From the NCBI RefSeq assembly GCF_000439085.1, contig NZ_AUUA01000003.1, forward strand, positions 124,001-188,000: DNA of 64,000 nucleotides, given 5' to 3'. A model generated the notes under the pieces. The model had not been told where the DNA came from and did not search any database. It saw nothing but the letters and a program-made list of their open reading frames with translations. The DNA is from Leminorella grimontii ATCC 33999 = DSM 5078. GTDB lineage: Bacteria; Pseudomonadota; Gammaproteobacteria; Enterobacterales; Enterobacteriaceae. The position numbers and the translations under genes were made by a program. Positions 27,438 to 37,296 of the stretch are shown piece after piece; position 1 is the stretch's first letter; every line of letters starts with the position of its first letter.

Positions 27438-27550
27438 CAATTCCTGCCGACATAAACGACGAAATGACGCGTTTAGTGTTTTACCTATCGCCCGACATAG
27501 TGAATAATCCTCCCCCCATAGCGTTTTACTTATGAAGGACAACGACTGCC

Positions 27551-28255
27551 ATGCTGTTTTCCTCCCCGCTGAAATCCGCTTTGCTTATCAAGCGCTATAA
27601 GCGATTTTTAGCCGACGTCGTCACGCCACAGGGCGAAACCCTGACGCTGCACTGCGCCAACACCGGCGCAATGACCGGCTGCGCGGAGCCCGGCGACACG
27701 GTTTGGTACTCTACGTCCGAGAATCCAAAGCGGAAATATGCGCACTCGTGGGAGCTCACTCAAACTCAAGCTGGGCACTTTATTTGTATCAATACGTTAC
27801 GGGCCAATGAGCTGGTGAAAGAGGCATTGCAACAGGGCAACATCGCACCGCTAAAGGGCTACGAGACCCTTCGCAGCGAGGTGCGCTACGGGGAAGAGAA
27901 CAGCCGCATCGACTTTCTGCTGGGGCACGAAAACAGGCCTGACTGCTATATTGAAGTGAAGTCAGTCACGCTGCTGGAAAACGGATGCGGCTACTTTCCC
28001 GACGCCGTCACCGCGCGCGGCCAGAAGCACCTAAGAGAGCTGCAGGCCGAAGCCGGGCGGGGTCATCGAGCCGTTTTGCTGTTTGCCGTACTGCATTCAG
28101 GCATTGAGTGCGTCGACGTCGCAAGGCACGTAGATCCGACTTACGCTAAGCTTTTTGAACGAGTTCAGGAATGCGGTGTCGAAGTCGTCTGTTATAAAGC
28201 AGATATCTCCCCAAAGGGGATGATCCTGCAGGCGCCGCTACCTTTTAAAGAGTGA
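27551..28255 (+). CDS. sfsA: SfsA, DNA/RNA nuclease family protein
   Basis: Known as sugar fermentation stimulation protein A; the fold contains a PD-(D/E)XK nuclease domain and DNA binding has been reported. The 234 residues start [20 protein letters not shown]. The nuclease core is in [24 protein letters not shown], with Asp and the E-V-K pair. The start has AAGGAC upstream. As in E. coli it is directly upstream of dksA (198 bp), which has its own promoter region. Confidence 0.95.
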   Translation: MLFSSPLKSALLIKRYKRFLADVVTPQGETLTLHCANTGAMTGCAEPGDTVWYSTSENPKRKYAHSWELTQTQAGHFICINTLRANELVKEALQQGNIAPLKGYETLRSEVRYGEENSRIDFLLGHENRPDCYIEVKSVTLLENGCGYFPDAVTARGQKHLRELQAEAGRGHRAVLLFAVLHSGIECVDVARHVDPTYAKLFERVQECGVEVVCYKADISPKGMILQAPLPFKE

Positions 28256-28453
28256 TTTTTAGAATAAAAAATAACGCGTGAAACAGTTTTGCTTAAAGAA
28301 ACGACAGTGTTTACAGCGGAAAGTGCTTTCCCTCACAGCATTGTCATACTCAGAGGAGGAAAAATTGCTAACTTCATCCTCATCTGTTATTTATAGCGGC
28401 CTGATTTTTTCTTAGAGTCAAATCGACAACGCGTATTTTGTAGGAGAAGCAAA

Positions 28454-28909
28454 ATGCAAGAAGGGCAAAAGCGTAAGACCTCGTCCTTAAGTATCCTGGC
28501 TATTGCGGGCTTAGAGCCTTATCAAGAGAAGCCGGGAGAGGAATATATGAACGAAGCCCAGCTTACACACTTCAAGCTGATTCTTGAAGCGTGGCGTGGG
28601 CAGCTCAGGGATGAAGTTGACCGCACCGTTAGCCATATGCAAGACGAAGCGGCAAACTTCCCCGATCCTGCTGACCGTGCGACGCAGGAAGAAGAATTCA
28701 GCCTGGAGCTGCGTAACCGCGATCGCGAGCGTAAGTTGATCAAGAAAATCGACAAAACGCTACAAAAAATCGCTGAAGGCGAGTTCGGCTACTGTGAGTC
28801 ATGCGGCGTTGAAATCGGCATTCGCCGTCTTGAAGCCCGTCCTACGGCCGATCTGTGCATCGACTGTAAAACGCTGGCTGAGATCCGTGAAAAGCAGATG
28901 GCGGGCTAA
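28454..28909 (+). CDS. dksA: RNA polymerase-binding transcription factor DksA
   Basis: Binds the secondary channel of RNA polymerase and, with ppGpp, drives the stringent response. The 151 residues are nearly identical to E. coli DksA. The coiled coil runs about 33-108, with the tip Asp pair in NFPDPADRA, and the C4 zinc finger is [25 protein letters not shown]. The C-terminus is EIREKQMAG. The ribosome site is TAGGAG. It precedes gluQ, which is the usual order. Confidence 0.99.
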   Translation: MQEGQKRKTSSLSILAIAGLEPYQEKPGEEYMNEAQLTHFKLILEAWRGQLRDEVDRTVSHMQDEAANFPDPADRATQEEEFSLELRNRDRERKLIKKIDKTLQKIAEGEFGYCESCGVEIGIRRLEARPTADLCIDCKTLAEIREKQMAG

Positions 28910-28981
28910 CGCCGCCATCCGGCTTCGCTGATATACCGTTAAAGAGAAAGGTTCGCCTTTCTTAACGCATACTCCATTTTC

Positions 28982-29866
28982 ATGACGACTCGTTATGTGG
29001 GGCGCTTTGCCCCCTCTCCTTCCGGAGACCTGCACTTTGGTTCACTCATCGCCGCGCTGGGCAGCTTCTTGCAGGCCAAGGCCCGCCGCGGACGCTGGCT
29101 GGTCCGCATTGAGGATATCGATCCTCCGCGTGAGGTTGCCGGCGCCGCGTCCAGAATACTGAACGCGCTTGCGCGCTACGGGCTTCACTGGGACGGCGAC
29201 GTTCTCTATCAGTCTCAGCGCGCCGACGCCTATCGGCAGGTGCTTGACTCCCTCTATCAACAAAATCTCTGCTACTACTGCAACTGCACCCGCGCTCGAA
29301 TCCAGCTGCTTGACGGCGTTTACGACGGCCACTGCAGAGACCTGAACCTTCCCGCAGGCGGAGCTGCCCTCAGACTTAGATTAGCTAAGCCCGTTTTAGG
29401 CTTTCACGACCAACTCTGCGGCGATATCAACGTGCCGCCTGAATTTGCCAAAGAAGACTTTATCATTCACCGCAAAGACGGCCTGTTCGCCTATAACCTT
29501 GCCGTCGTGGTGGACGACCACTTTCAGGGCGTGACGGAAATCGTACGCGGCGCCGATCTCATCCTTCCCACCGTCAGGCAGATTGCGCTCTATCGCCAGC
29601 TTGGCTGGCGGGAACCGGACTACCTGCACCTGCCGCTGGCGCTCAACGAGGCGGGCGACAAGCTGTCCAAGCAGAATCACGCGCCGGCGCTGCCGGAAGG
29701 AAATCCCGTGCCGACGCTTGGCAAGGCGCTCACGTTTCTTGGGCAAACGCTGCCCGACGGCTGGGCCGATGCATCGACCGACGAACTTCTGGCGTGGGCG
29801 ATCGGCCACTGGACGCCGTCGTCGATCCCCTGCCCTTCGCACAGTACAGGCGCTACCAGTAATTGA
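28982..29866 (+). CDS. gluQ: Glutamyl-Q tRNA(Asp) synthetase
   Basis: Attaches glutamate to queuosine at position 34 of tRNA-Asp. It is a GluRS paralogue lacking the anticodon domain. The 294 residues begin with the HIGH-like [15 protein letters not shown], carry the zinc ligands around [10 protein letters not shown] and DGHC, and the KMSKS-like loop KLSKQNHA. Length and position after dksA match E. coli. It starts 72 bp after the dksA stop. Confidence 0.96.
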   Translation: MTTRYVGRFAPSPSGDLHFGSLIAALGSFLQAKARRGRWLVRIEDIDPPREVAGAASRILNALARYGLHWDGDVLYQSQRADAYRQVLDSLYQQNLCYYCNCTRARIQLLDGVYDGHCRDLNLPAGGAALRLRLAKPVLGFHDQLCGDINVPPEFAKEDFIIHRKDGLFAYNLAVVVDDHFQGVTEIVRGADLILPTVRQIALYRQLGWREPDYLHLPLALNEAGDKLSKQNHAPALPEGNPVPTLGKALTFLGQTLPDGWADASTDELLAWAIGHWTPSSIPCPSHSTGATSN

Positions 29867-30070
29867 GGAAAGCGGCCCTAATACGGTTTTCGTTCTCAAA
29901 CGCCTTCGCGTGAGCTATCATAGGCCGCCGATTTTTTCATCCACAGTGGATGATGTCGTCCGCCTAAGGGCGGAATTAACGAATTTTCAGAGCCCGACCG
30001 CTTGGCCGTTATGGCGCAAGCGCGCTTTCGGGCTCATTGGTTTACAGAAAGACAACAACCGAGGTGTCCT

Positions 30071-31462
30071 ATTTTTACCCGCGTAGCTGATTTTTGCCGC
30101 AAGGTATTCACTCGAGAGCCTGGATCAGGCGAACTGCAAGACGACAATGCCCAAGACGACGTTCTTATCGTTCCTCGCGCGCAGCACAACATTTCCCGCC
30201 AAGACATCAGCGACAACGCGCTGAAAGTGCTCTATCGGCTGAATAAGGCCGGTTATGAAGCCTATCTGGTCGGCGGCGGCGTCCGCGATCTGCTGTTAAA
30301 CAAAAAGCCGAAAGATTTCGATATCACCACCAGCGCCACGCCGGAGCAGGTGCGCAAGCTGTTTCGCAACTGCCGCCTGATTGGTCGCCGTTTCCGCCTT
30401 GCCCACATCATGTTCGGGCCGGAAATCATCGAAGTCGCCACCTTCCGCGGCACCCACGACGACAGCGACGATAAAAATGCCTCTCAGCAGGCCAACAGCG
30501 GCATGCTGCTGCGCGACAACGTGTACGGTTCAATTACTGAAGATGCCTATCGCCGCGACTTTACTATCAATAGCCTTTACTACAGCGCCAGCGACTTCAC
30601 GCTGCGCGACTTTACCGGCGGCTTAAGCGACCTCCAGCAGGGCATCATCAGGCTTATCGGCGAACCGGAAGTTCGCTATCGCGAAGATCCGGTCAGAATG
30701 CTGCGGGCGGTGCGTTTTGCCGCCAAGCTAGGTATGAAAATAGACCCGACGACCGCCGAGCCCATTCCACGACTGGCGGAGCTGCTGAACGACATTCCTC
30801 CCGCACGGCTGTTTGAGGAGGCGCTCAAGCTTTTACAGTCCGGCCAAGGGTACGATACCTATCTGCTGATGCGCGAGCACCGGCTGTTCGGCCCGCTGTT
30901 CCCGGTTATCGCCCGTAACTTCACGCCCGGCGGCGACAGCAATATGGAAAAGCTGCTGGCGAAAGTATTGCAGAACACCGACCGCCGCCTGCAAAGCGGA
31001 AAGCGCGTTAATCCGGCCTTCCTGTTTGCCGCCATGCTGTGGTATCCGCTGGTCGAGCTTGCCCACAAGCTGGCTCAGGAAAGCGGCTTGACCTACTACG
31101 ACGCCTTTGCGCTGGCAATGAACGATACGCTGGACGAACAGTGCCGTACGCTGGCTATCCCTAAGCGCATCACTTCGCTGGTTCGCGACATTTGGCAGCT
31201 ACAAATCCGCCTGCCGCGCCGCCAGGGTAAAAAGGCCTATAAGCTGATGGAGCACCCCAAATTCCGGGCGGCGTTCGATTTGCTGCTGCTGCGCGGCGAA
31301 ATTGAGCGAGGCGAACTGGAGAAGCTTGGCCACTGGTGGGAAGAGTTTCAGGAAGCGGACACCCAGCGGCAAAAAACCATGCTTAACTCTCTGGGCGACG
31401 AACCCGACAGGCCCCGCCGCCCTCGCCGTCCGCGCAAGCGGACGCCTAAAGCTCAGGACTAA
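30071..31462 (+). CDS. pcnB: Poly(A) polymerase I, predicted AUU start
   Basis: Adds poly(A) tails that mark RNA for decay. The 463 residues contain the nucleotidyltransferase motif [31 protein letters not shown], the RNA-binding middle, and an Arg/Lys-rich tail ([13 protein letters not shown]). No ATG fits. The family N-terminus [11 protein letters not shown] begins directly after an ATT codon at 30071 preceded by GAGGTGT. E. coli pcnB also starts with AUU, a rare IF3-sensitive initiation that keeps the enzyme scarce. A longer in-frame reading from TTG 30002 is not supported by relatives. Confidence 0.94.
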   Translation: MFTRVADFCRKVFTREPGSGELQDDNAQDDVLIVPRAQHNISRQDISDNALKVLYRLNKAGYEAYLVGGGVRDLLLNKKPKDFDITTSATPEQVRKLFRNCRLIGRRFRLAHIMFGPEIIEVATFRGTHDDSDDKNASQQANSGMLLRDNVYGSITEDAYRRDFTINSLYYSASDFTLRDFTGGLSDLQQGIIRLIGEPEVRYREDPVRMLRAVRFAAKLGMKIDPTTAEPIPRLAELLNDIPPARLFEEALKLLQSGQGYDTYLLMREHRLFGPLFPVIARNFTPGGDSNMEKLLAKVLQNTDRRLQSGKRVNPAFLFAAMLWYPLVELAHKLAQESGLTYYDAFALAMNDTLDEQCRTLAIPKRITSLVRDIWQLQIRLPRRQGKKAYKLMEHPKFRAAFDLLLLRGEIERGELEKLGHWWEEFQEADTQRQKTMLNSLGDEPDRPRRPRRPRKRTPKAQD

Positions 31463-31465
31463 GGC

Positions 31466-31954
31466 GTGACTCGGGTATTTATCGCGCTGGGAAGCAATCT
31501 GGAGCAGCCGCTAAAGCAGGTTGAAGCGGCGCTGGAGGCTATCAAACGCATTGAACAAACGCGGCTGGTCAGCTGTTCGCGCTATTTCCGCACTGCGCCG
31601 CTGGGGCCTAAAGATCAGCCCGACTACCTTAATGCGGTGGTCGAGCTGGAAACCACGCTGGAGCCTGAAGCGCTGCTGGATGCCACTCAAAAGATTGAGC
31701 TCCAGCAGGGACGGGTCAGAAAAGAAGAGCGCTGGGGCCCCCGCACGCTGGATCTCGACATCCTGCTGTTTGGCGAGCGCATCATCAATACGCCTCGCCT
31801 GACGGTCCCCCACTACGATATGCACAATCGGGCCTTTATGCTTTACCCGCTGGCCGACATCGCTCCCGACCTCATCTTCCCCGATGGAACGCCGCTGCAC
31901 CAACGTCTGGCACAGCTGAGCAATGAGGGAGTCTCTCTCTGGTTTTCGCCCTAG
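31466..31954 (+). CDS. folK: 2-amino-4-hydroxy-6-hydroxymethyldihydropteridine pyrophosphokinase
   Basis: Transfers pyrophosphate from ATP to 6-hydroxymethyl-dihydropterin in folate synthesis. The 162 residues show IALGSNLEQPLKQ, the pterin and ATP loops around RKEERWGPRTLDLDILLFG, and PHYDMHNRAFMLYPL. It starts at GTG 31466, three bases after the pcnB stop, so the two are coupled as in E. coli. panB, panC and panD, which follow folK in E. coli, are not here; a convergent yadE follows 10 bp later. Confidence 0.96.
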   Translation: MTRVFIALGSNLEQPLKQVEAALEAIKRIEQTRLVSCSRYFRTAPLGPKDQPDYLNAVVELETTLEPEALLDATQKIELQQGRVRKEERWGPRTLDLDILLFGERIINTPRLTVPHYDMHNRAFMLYPLADIAPDLIFPDGTPLHQRLAQLSNEGVSLWFSP

Positions 31955-31964
31955 GCTATTGAGC

Positions 31965-33257
31965 TTACTGCTTTACCTCCATCGGCTTGACGTCTGAACG
32001 GTTGTTGGCAATGCGCTCGGCCATGGTGTCGATAGAGTCAGTGCGTAAGATATAAAGCCGCTTGAGCGTAAACGGGTTATCGCCCGGCTTCACTTTTCCT
32101 CTCACCGTCGTAACCGCCAGACGATACCCCGCCAGCCTGGCCGCTTCAATCGCCTTGTCGTTATAGCCGCCAAACGGATAGGAAACGTAAAGCACCTTAG
32201 GATTAAACTGCCGCAGCGCGCGGGCAGAGCGTTCGAAGTCCAGCTGAATATTGTGCTCGGTGCGGCTTAGCAGAACCGGGCGCCGGTCGTCAGAATAGCG
32301 GTGCAAAAAGTGGGTGTGCGACTGGATCTCGAACACGTCCTGAATCTGCTTCAGTTCGCTGATGCTCATAAACTGCAGCGAACTGGCGTCCCACGCCTGA
32401 GGATTGTGCTTAACGCGAGAAGAAATGATAAACGCAACCGCATGCTGGTCGTACTTTTTCAGTATTGGGTAGGCGTAGCGATAAACCGACTTCAGGCCGT
32501 CGTCAAACGTCAGTACGACCGCCTTCGCCGGGAGGTTAACGCTGTTGTTCAAATAGCCTTCAAGCTGAGCCATAGACAGGGTTTTATAGCCAGCGCTTTT
32601 CAGGTAGCCCATCTGGGCGTCGAGCGCGGTATCCGACGTAGTGGTGGACGTATTGCGGAAAAGCTTGTTCTCTTCGTCCCGAAGCACGTGGTGATAGGTC
32701 AGGACGGGAATGCCGTTGTCCAGCTCGCAGTCGTCGGCACGCACGTACTTTACGTCGTCACCGACGTTGATTTCATACCACAGGACCCCGTCATCGCCTT
32801 TAAGCCGCCCCAAAATAGGATAACGCAGGTTCTCGTTCAGCTCGCCGAAGACGCGGCTCTTCGCAGTAGGATGGTTGTAGAGCGAGGTCGTACGAGTAGT
32901 TATCAGGTTCTGATTAAGCTTTTGCAGATCCGCCAGTTCAAGCCCCATCGCCTTTTTCGATTTTTGCACCGGCTTCAGATCGTCTTTATCAATAAGCCCG
33001 TTGCCGTTGCCGAAGGTAAATTCATAGTAGTCATCGTTAAGCGGATAGGCCATAAGCTCCACGTTTTCGCGCAGCGTGCCGACCTTAATCACTTCGCCAG
33101 CAACCGGCGCCATAACCTCGCTGTCGCGGATCAGCTTGACCTGAATCGGAGGGGATTTCGCATCAGGCAAAGGCGTATCCTGCGCGCAGACCAGCATGGA
33201 GCCGACGACGAACAGAAACAGCGCAATCGGCAAACGGAGAACATGTTTGAAGTTCAT
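31965..33257 (-). CDS. yadE: Periplasmic polysaccharide deacetylase family protein (YadE-like)
   Basis: A 430-residue exported protein. It has a signal peptide (about 1-25, ending near VCA-QDT; the C lacks a proper lipobox). An SH3-like region (about 100-175) follows, then a NodB-type deacetylase domain from about residue 185, with the metal and base motifs LTFDDG and SHTHFLHRY. Its position next to yadH, yadG, can and hpt is that of E. coli yadE. Substrate is unknown; the family removes acetyl groups from cell-wall or surface polysaccharides. Confidence 0.88.
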   Translation of the reverse strand: MNFKHVLRLPIALFLFVVGSMLVCAQDTPLPDAKSPPIQVKLIRDSEVMAPVAGEVIKVGTLRENVELMAYPLNDDYYEFTFGNGNGLIDKDDLKPVQKSKKAMGLELADLQKLNQNLITTRTTSLYNHPTAKSRVFGELNENLRYPILGRLKGDDGVLWYEINVGDDVKYVRADDCELDNGIPVLTYHHVLRDEENKLFRNTSTTTSDTALDAQMGYLKSAGYKTLSMAQLEGYLNNSVNLPAKAVVLTFDDGLKSVYRYAYPILKKYDQHAVAFIISSRVKHNPQAWDASSLQFMSISELKQIQDVFEIQSHTHFLHRYSDDRRPVLLSRTEHNIQLDFERSARALRQFNPKVLYVSYPFGGYNDKAIEAARLAGYRLAVTTVRGKVKPGDNPFTLKRLYILRTDSIDTMAERIANNRSDVKPMEVKQ

Positions 33258-33369
33258 AAAATTATCGTATTGATTTTATTAGAATCATAAAGATAACCGG
33301 ACGATAGAGGCAAAGATGAGACATCCTGAAATAAGACCGCGCCGTCCTTCCAATAAATAACGTCATTAT

Positions 33370-34023
33370 TTACTCAGAAAAATAGCGGTAGTGTCCGTTT
33401 ATCGTCCATAAAAAGAGAATATCCTCAACCCGAGCTCCGGAACCTATATTGTGAACCACTAAAGGCCGTCCGTCAGAGGTATAGCTGTCGGTCACAATAC
33501 CGATGTGGGGTAATCCATTAGTTAAACGCCAGGAAACAATGTCTCCGGGCTGGTAATCTTTTGGATTAAACGTAATCGGCTCGCCCATTCTATGCCGATT
33601 AAAATAAGTTTCAAGATTCGGAACGCGTCGGTGATCGATATTTGTATCGGGCTTTTTTAGCCCCCAGCGCGCGGGATAGGACGAAAAATTCGCCTTCATA
33701 TCCTTATGAACTAATTGCTGTAAATCTGCGCCCTGAAGGCGCAAAGCGCGAATAACGACGTCAGAACACACGCCGCGGTCTTCCGGTACGTCGCCGTTAG
33801 GATAAGGCAAAGAGACATAGGCGGGGTCGTAGTAGAGGGTTTTGCCAATCTGAGTTTCGGCGCTGCGGGCCAGCGCCAGGTTGGTTTTAGGCTTCACGGG
33901 CGCCGATATCACCGCGTCCTGCGCCGCGAACGGAACTTCCAGCGGCTGCTCAGAGAGCGCCGCGTAAGAGGCGAAAAGCCCTGCGCCCAGCAGCAGGAAG
34001 GTGATTAAAACGGTCTTTGTCAT
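33370..34023 (-). CDS. DUF1287 family exported protein (YijF-like)
   Basis: A 217-residue protein with an N-terminal signal segment (MTKTVLITFLLLGAGLFASYA). The DUF1287 core follows, with YDPAYVSLPYPNGDVPEDRG, a conserved Cys in VCSDVVIRA, and PGDIVSWRLTNGLPHIGIV. The Cys...His arrangement resembles NlpC/P60-like hydrolases, but catalysis is unproven. An in-frame ATG six codons upstream has no ribosome site; AAGGA favours 34023. It sits between yadE and a lipoprotein gene, all three on the same strand, so a shared cell-envelope role is plausible. Confidence 0.82.
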   Translation of the reverse strand: MTKTVLITFLLLGAGLFASYAALSEQPLEVPFAAQDAVISAPVKPKTNLALARSAETQIGKTLYYDPAYVSLPYPNGDVPEDRGVCSDVVIRALRLQGADLQQLVHKDMKANFSSYPARWGLKKPDTNIDHRRVPNLETYFNRHRMGEPITFNPKDYQPGDIVSWRLTNGLPHIGIVTDSYTSDGRPLVVHNIGSGARVEDILFLWTINGHYRYFSE

Positions 34024-34068
34024 TGATGACATCCTTTTCATCCAAGACGGAACGGGTTACAAAAAACG

Positions 34069-34530
34069 CTAGTAGCCCAGCTTTTCGACGACGGAAGCAA
34101 TCCATTCCCGTTTGTCCGCCTGCGTGCCGACATAAATAAGCGTACTGCCAATCTGAGACATCAGCGCATAGTTATCGTTATATCTCAGGGAGTATTTATT
34201 GTAATTTCCCATGCTGACTTTATTTGAAGAGGTCAGGTTCGACGCCGACTTCTCTTCCTCATACTTTTTTTGCATCAGACTATAGGCACGAGTAGCCTGC
34301 GCCTCGTTGGAAAACGTCAAGAAATTAACGGCCACGCCGTCCTTTTCCGCAATCAGATAGCGCTTGATAACGTCGTCTTTGCCGTTTGAATCCTTGGAGT
34401 TATCCATCGTAAAGCCTTCCGCTTCCATCGCGGTTTGAAACTGCTCGGCGGTGATTTCCGGCTTGTTCATGTCGCAACCGGTCAGCAGCAGCATTAAAAA
34501 TGCGCCGAAAATAAAAGATATCTTTTTCAT
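34069..34530 (-). CDS. Hypothetical lipoprotein, 153 residues
   Basis: The signal MKKISFIFGAFLMLLLTGCD ends in a clear lipobox LTGC. Asp at +2 suggests retention in the inner membrane. The mature protein is polar, with a pattern of short helices and strands and no recognised family. It lies 45 bp upstream of the DUF1287 gene on the same strand and may be cotranscribed with it and with yadE. GTG at 34533 is an alternative start one codon earlier. Confidence 0.7.
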   Translation of the reverse strand: MKKISFIFGAFLMLLLTGCDMNKPEITAEQFQTAMEAEGFTMDNSKDSNGKDDVIKRYLIAEKDGVAVNFLTFSNEAQATRAYSLMQKKYEEEKSASNLTSSNKVSMGNYNKYSLRYNDNYALMSQIGSTLIYVGTQADKREWIASVVEKLGY

Positions 34531-34614
34531 CACTAAAACGTCCCTGTTTAAATCAAAGAAAGGAAAAACGGTCGGCGGATGATAACCCGCCGAAACAATA
34601 CAAACAAATAAACG

Positions 34615-35385
34615 TCAGCTACGCAGCCCTCTTCCACGGGAAATCAGCCACCAGCTCAGCAGATAAAACCCGGCGGTAAAGGCCAGCAGTACGCCAAACG
34701 TCATCGCAAGCGATACGTCGGTAATACCGAGAAAGCCGTAGCGAAAGCCGCTAATCATATAGACTATCGGGTTCACTTTGGACACCATCTGCCACACCGG
34801 CGGCAGCAGGGTCAGTGAATAGAAGACGCCGCCCAAGTAGGTTAACGGCGTCAGCACGAACGTCGGCACGATGCTGATATCGTCGAACGTTTCGGCAAAC
34901 ACCGCGTTAACCAATCCACCGAGTGAAAACAGTACCGACGTCAAAAGCAACGTCGCGGCAATCACCCACCAGGAGTGGATTTCCAGCGGTACGAAGAACA
35001 GCGACACCAGCGTAACCAGAATGCCGACGCAGATCCCTCGCGCAACGCCGCCGCCGACAAAGCCAAGGATAATAATGTGGGTAGGCACCGGCGCTACCAG
35101 TAGCTCTTCAATGCTGTGCTGATACTTAGCGCCAAAGAACGAAGACGCCACGTTAGAGTAGGAGTTGGTAATAACCGACATCATGATAAGGCCCGGCACG
35201 ATAAACTGCATATAGCCAAAGCCCTGCATTTCGCCGATGCGCCCACCGATAAGGTTGCCGAAAATAATGAAGTAGAGCGTCATGGTAATGACAGGAGGCA
35301 CCAACGTCTGGATCCAAATCCGGGCGAAGCGGGTGACTTCCTTAATCCAGATGCTTTTTAGCGCAATCCAGTACAAACGAATCAT
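34615..35385 (-). CDS. yadH: ABC transporter permease YadH
   Basis: An ABC-2 type permease of 256 residues with six membrane segments. Recognisable parts are LYWIALKSIWIKEVTRFARIW at the start, VPGLIMMSVITNSYSNVASS, and the family signature region LTPLTYLGGVFYSLTLLP. It overlaps the end of yadG by four bases and forms a full transporter with it. The exported substrate is unknown in E. coli as well; ABC-2 systems often export lipids, polysaccharides or drugs. Confidence 0.94.
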   Translation of the reverse strand: MIRLYWIALKSIWIKEVTRFARIWIQTLVPPVITMTLYFIIFGNLIGGRIGEMQGFGYMQFIVPGLIMMSVITNSYSNVASSFFGAKYQHSIEELLVAPVPTHIIILGFVGGGVARGICVGILVTLVSLFFVPLEIHSWWVIAATLLLTSVLFSLGGLVNAVFAETFDDISIVPTFVLTPLTYLGGVFYSLTLLPPVWQMVSKVNPIVYMISGFRYGFLGITDVSLAMTFGVLLAFTAGFYLLSWWLISRGRGLRS

Positions 35386-36308
35386 TGCTCGCCTTCCTTA
35401 TAGTCGTTAACCAGATGAACAAACAGCTCTTCCAAACGGTTCGCCTTGTTTCTCATACTCAAGACCGGCACGCCCTGCGCGCTAAGCTGGGCGAAGACGC
35501 CGTTAAGCCCCTGCTCCCTCTCCACGTCGACTTCAAGCGTGGCGGTATCCACCAGGCGGCTGACGTACCCTTCCAACTGCGGGATCGGGCTCTTGGGCGC
35601 CAGGTCGAGAATAAAGGTTTCCGACTGCAGTTTGGACAGCAGCTCGCGCATGGAGGTGTTTTCCACCAGCTCTCCCTGACGAATGATGCCAATGTTGCGG
35701 CACAGCATCTCCGCCTCTTCCAGGTAGTGCGTGGTCAAGATAATAGTAATGCCCTGCTGATTAAGCTCTTTCAAAAATAGCCACATCGAGCGGCGCAGCT
35801 CGATATCGACGCCCGCAGTCGGCTCATCGAGGATAAGCAGCTTGGGCTGATGCATCAGCGCGCGGGCAATCATCAACCGGCGCTTCATGCCGCCGGAAAG
35901 GCGCATCGCGCGCTCGTTGCGCTTTTCCCAAAGCTCCAGGCGCTTAAGATACATCTTGGCGCGCTCCATCGCCTCCTGGCGCGGCACGCCGTAGTATCCG
36001 GCCTGAGTGACAACTATCTGCAGCACGGTTTCAAAAGGGTTAAAGTTAAACTCTTGAGGCACCAGCCCCAGCTGCCGCTTGGCGTTTACCAAAGAGGTAT
36101 CGGTATCGTAGCCAAACACCTTTACCTGCCCGGAGGTTTTATTGACAAGGGAACTGATGATGCCGATAGTGGTCGATTTCCCCGCGCCGTTGGGCCCCAG
36201 CAGCGCGTAAAAATCGCCGGCTTCGACGGTCAAATCGATGCCTTTAAGCGCCTTAACGCCGCCGGCATACACTTTGGTTAACTTAGATAATTCTAGCGCG
36301 TACGTCAT
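35382..36308 (-). CDS. yadG: ABC transporter ATP-binding protein YadG
   Basis: The 308-residue nucleotide-binding partner of YadH. It has Walker A GPNGAGKST, signature LSGGMKRR, Walker B LLILDEPTAG and the H-loop TTHYLEEAE. The sequence follows E. coli YadG from MTYALELSKLTKVY to LEELFVHLVND, which fixes the start at ATG 36308; 36 codons of upstream open frame have no counterpart. It is divergent from can. Confidence 0.95.
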   Translation of the reverse strand: MTYALELSKLTKVYAGGVKALKGIDLTVEAGDFYALLGPNGAGKSTTIGIISSLVNKTSGQVKVFGYDTDTSLVNAKRQLGLVPQEFNFNPFETVLQIVVTQAGYYGVPRQEAMERAKMYLKRLELWEKRNERAMRLSGGMKRRLMIARALMHQPKLLILDEPTAGVDIELRRSMWLFLKELNQQGITIILTTHYLEEAEMLCRNIGIIRQGELVENTSMRELLSKLQSETFILDLAPKSPIPQLEGYVSRLVDTATLEVDVEREQGLNGVFAQLSAQGVPVLSMRNKANRLEELFVHLVNDYKEGEQ

Positions 36309-36521
36309 AGCCAACAGGATTACCTTATTTTGAAAAATGAGGAACGGAGCAGATTCGTGGGTTATTCCCCACACATACGACCAGCTTAATCGCTCTAGCT
36401 CTGCATAACAAATCAATTAACACTTTTGAAACAATTCAATCAGGTATAAAATAACGCTCGGTCGTCTTCCTGATGAAGCTGCCTTGGCCCTTCTCTGCCG
36501 AACGGTCAGCTTCTGCGCCAA

Positions 36522-36544
36522 CAACTTGAAGTATGACGAGTATA
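36522..36544 (+). repeat. ERIC right-end fragment upstream of can
   Basis: CAACTTGAAGTATGACGAGTATA differs by one base from the 3' end of the full ERIC at 7540-7666. The rest of the element is not recognisable, so this is a truncated or decayed copy between yadG and can. Confidence 0.65.
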
Positions 36545-36578
36545 TTAACGCCGTTAAACACAATGAGCGATAGCACTT

Positions 36579-37241
36579 ATGAAAGACATTGAACGACTGA
36601 TGCACAACAACGAGGTTTGGTCAGCTACTATCAGCAAGGACGATCCCGGATTTTTTGAACGTCTGGCGCTGGCGCAAAAGCCGCGTTTTCTATGGATTGG
36701 TTGTTCCGATAGCCGCGTACCGGCTGAACGCCTGACCGGGCTTGAGCCTGGCGAGCTGTTCGTTCACCGCAACGTCGCTAACCTGGTTATTCACACCGAT
36801 TTAAACTGTCTTTCCGTCGTGCAGTATGCGGTTGAGGTGCTGGAAATTGAGCACATCATCATCTGCGGGCACTACGAGTGCGGCGGCGTTACTGCCGCCA
36901 TTGACAACCCGGAGCTGGGGCTGATTAACAACTGGCTGCTGCACATCCGCGACATTTGGTATAAGCACAGCTCGCTTATCGGCGAATTCCCGCCGGAAAA
37001 GCGCGCCAACCTGCTCAGCGAAATCAACGTGGTGGAACAGGTTTATAACCTGGGCCACTCAACCATCGTGCAGTCGGCCTGGAAGCGCGGGCAAAAGGTG
37101 CTGATCCACGGCTGGGTTTATGACGTACAGGACGGAAAACTGCGCGACTTGGAAATCAGCGCCTCAAGCCGCGAATCACTCGAGCTGCTGTACCGCAAGG
37201 CTATTTCCAACCTGCTCGTTACGGACAAGGCGGACAAGTAA
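36579..37241 (+). CDS. can: Beta-carbonic anhydrase
   Basis: Hydrates CO2 to bicarbonate for carboxylation reactions. The 220 residues equal the E. coli length. The zinc set is Cys42 and Asp44 in [10 protein letters not shown], and His98 and Cys101 in ICGHYECGG. The start has GAGCGATAGCACTT ahead of the ATG. It is divergent from yadG and convergent with hpt, as in E. coli. Confidence 0.98.
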   Translation: MKDIERLMHNNEVWSATISKDDPGFFERLALAQKPRFLWIGCSDSRVPAERLTGLEPGELFVHRNVANLVIHTDLNCLSVVQYAVEVLEIEHIIICGHYECGGVTAAIDNPELGLINNWLLHIRDIWYKHSSLIGEFPPEKRANLLSEINVVEQVYNLGHSTIVQSAWKRGQKVLIHGWVYDVQDGKLRDLEISASSRESLELLYRKAISNLLVTDKADK

Positions 37242-37256
37242 CCGCCTTCAGGTAAA

Positions 37257-37292
37257 AACCCGAGCGGCAGACGCCGCCCGGGTTATTTTTTT
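37257..37292. terminator. Bidirectional terminator between can and hpt
   Basis: AACCCG and GCGGC pair with GCCGC and CGGGTT around loop AGAC, followed by ATTTTTTT on the plus strand and preceded by A-rich DNA that serves as a T-tail for hpt on the minus strand. Confidence 0.85.
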
Positions 37293-37296
37293 AACT

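Noticed and set aside
30002-30070. N-terminal extension of PcnB from a TTG codon
   Set aside because: The family N-terminus begins at the ATT at 30071, which has its own ribosome site; the extension is unlike any relative I know.
32301-33290. 329-codon open frame antisense to yadE
   Set aside because: It lies opposite a gene with a signal peptide and NodB motifs; no protein features of its own.
36418-36521. Full-length ERIC upstream of can
   Set aside because: Only the last 23 bases match; the central conserved CCCAGGAGCTTAC and AAGTGACTGGGG segments are absent.
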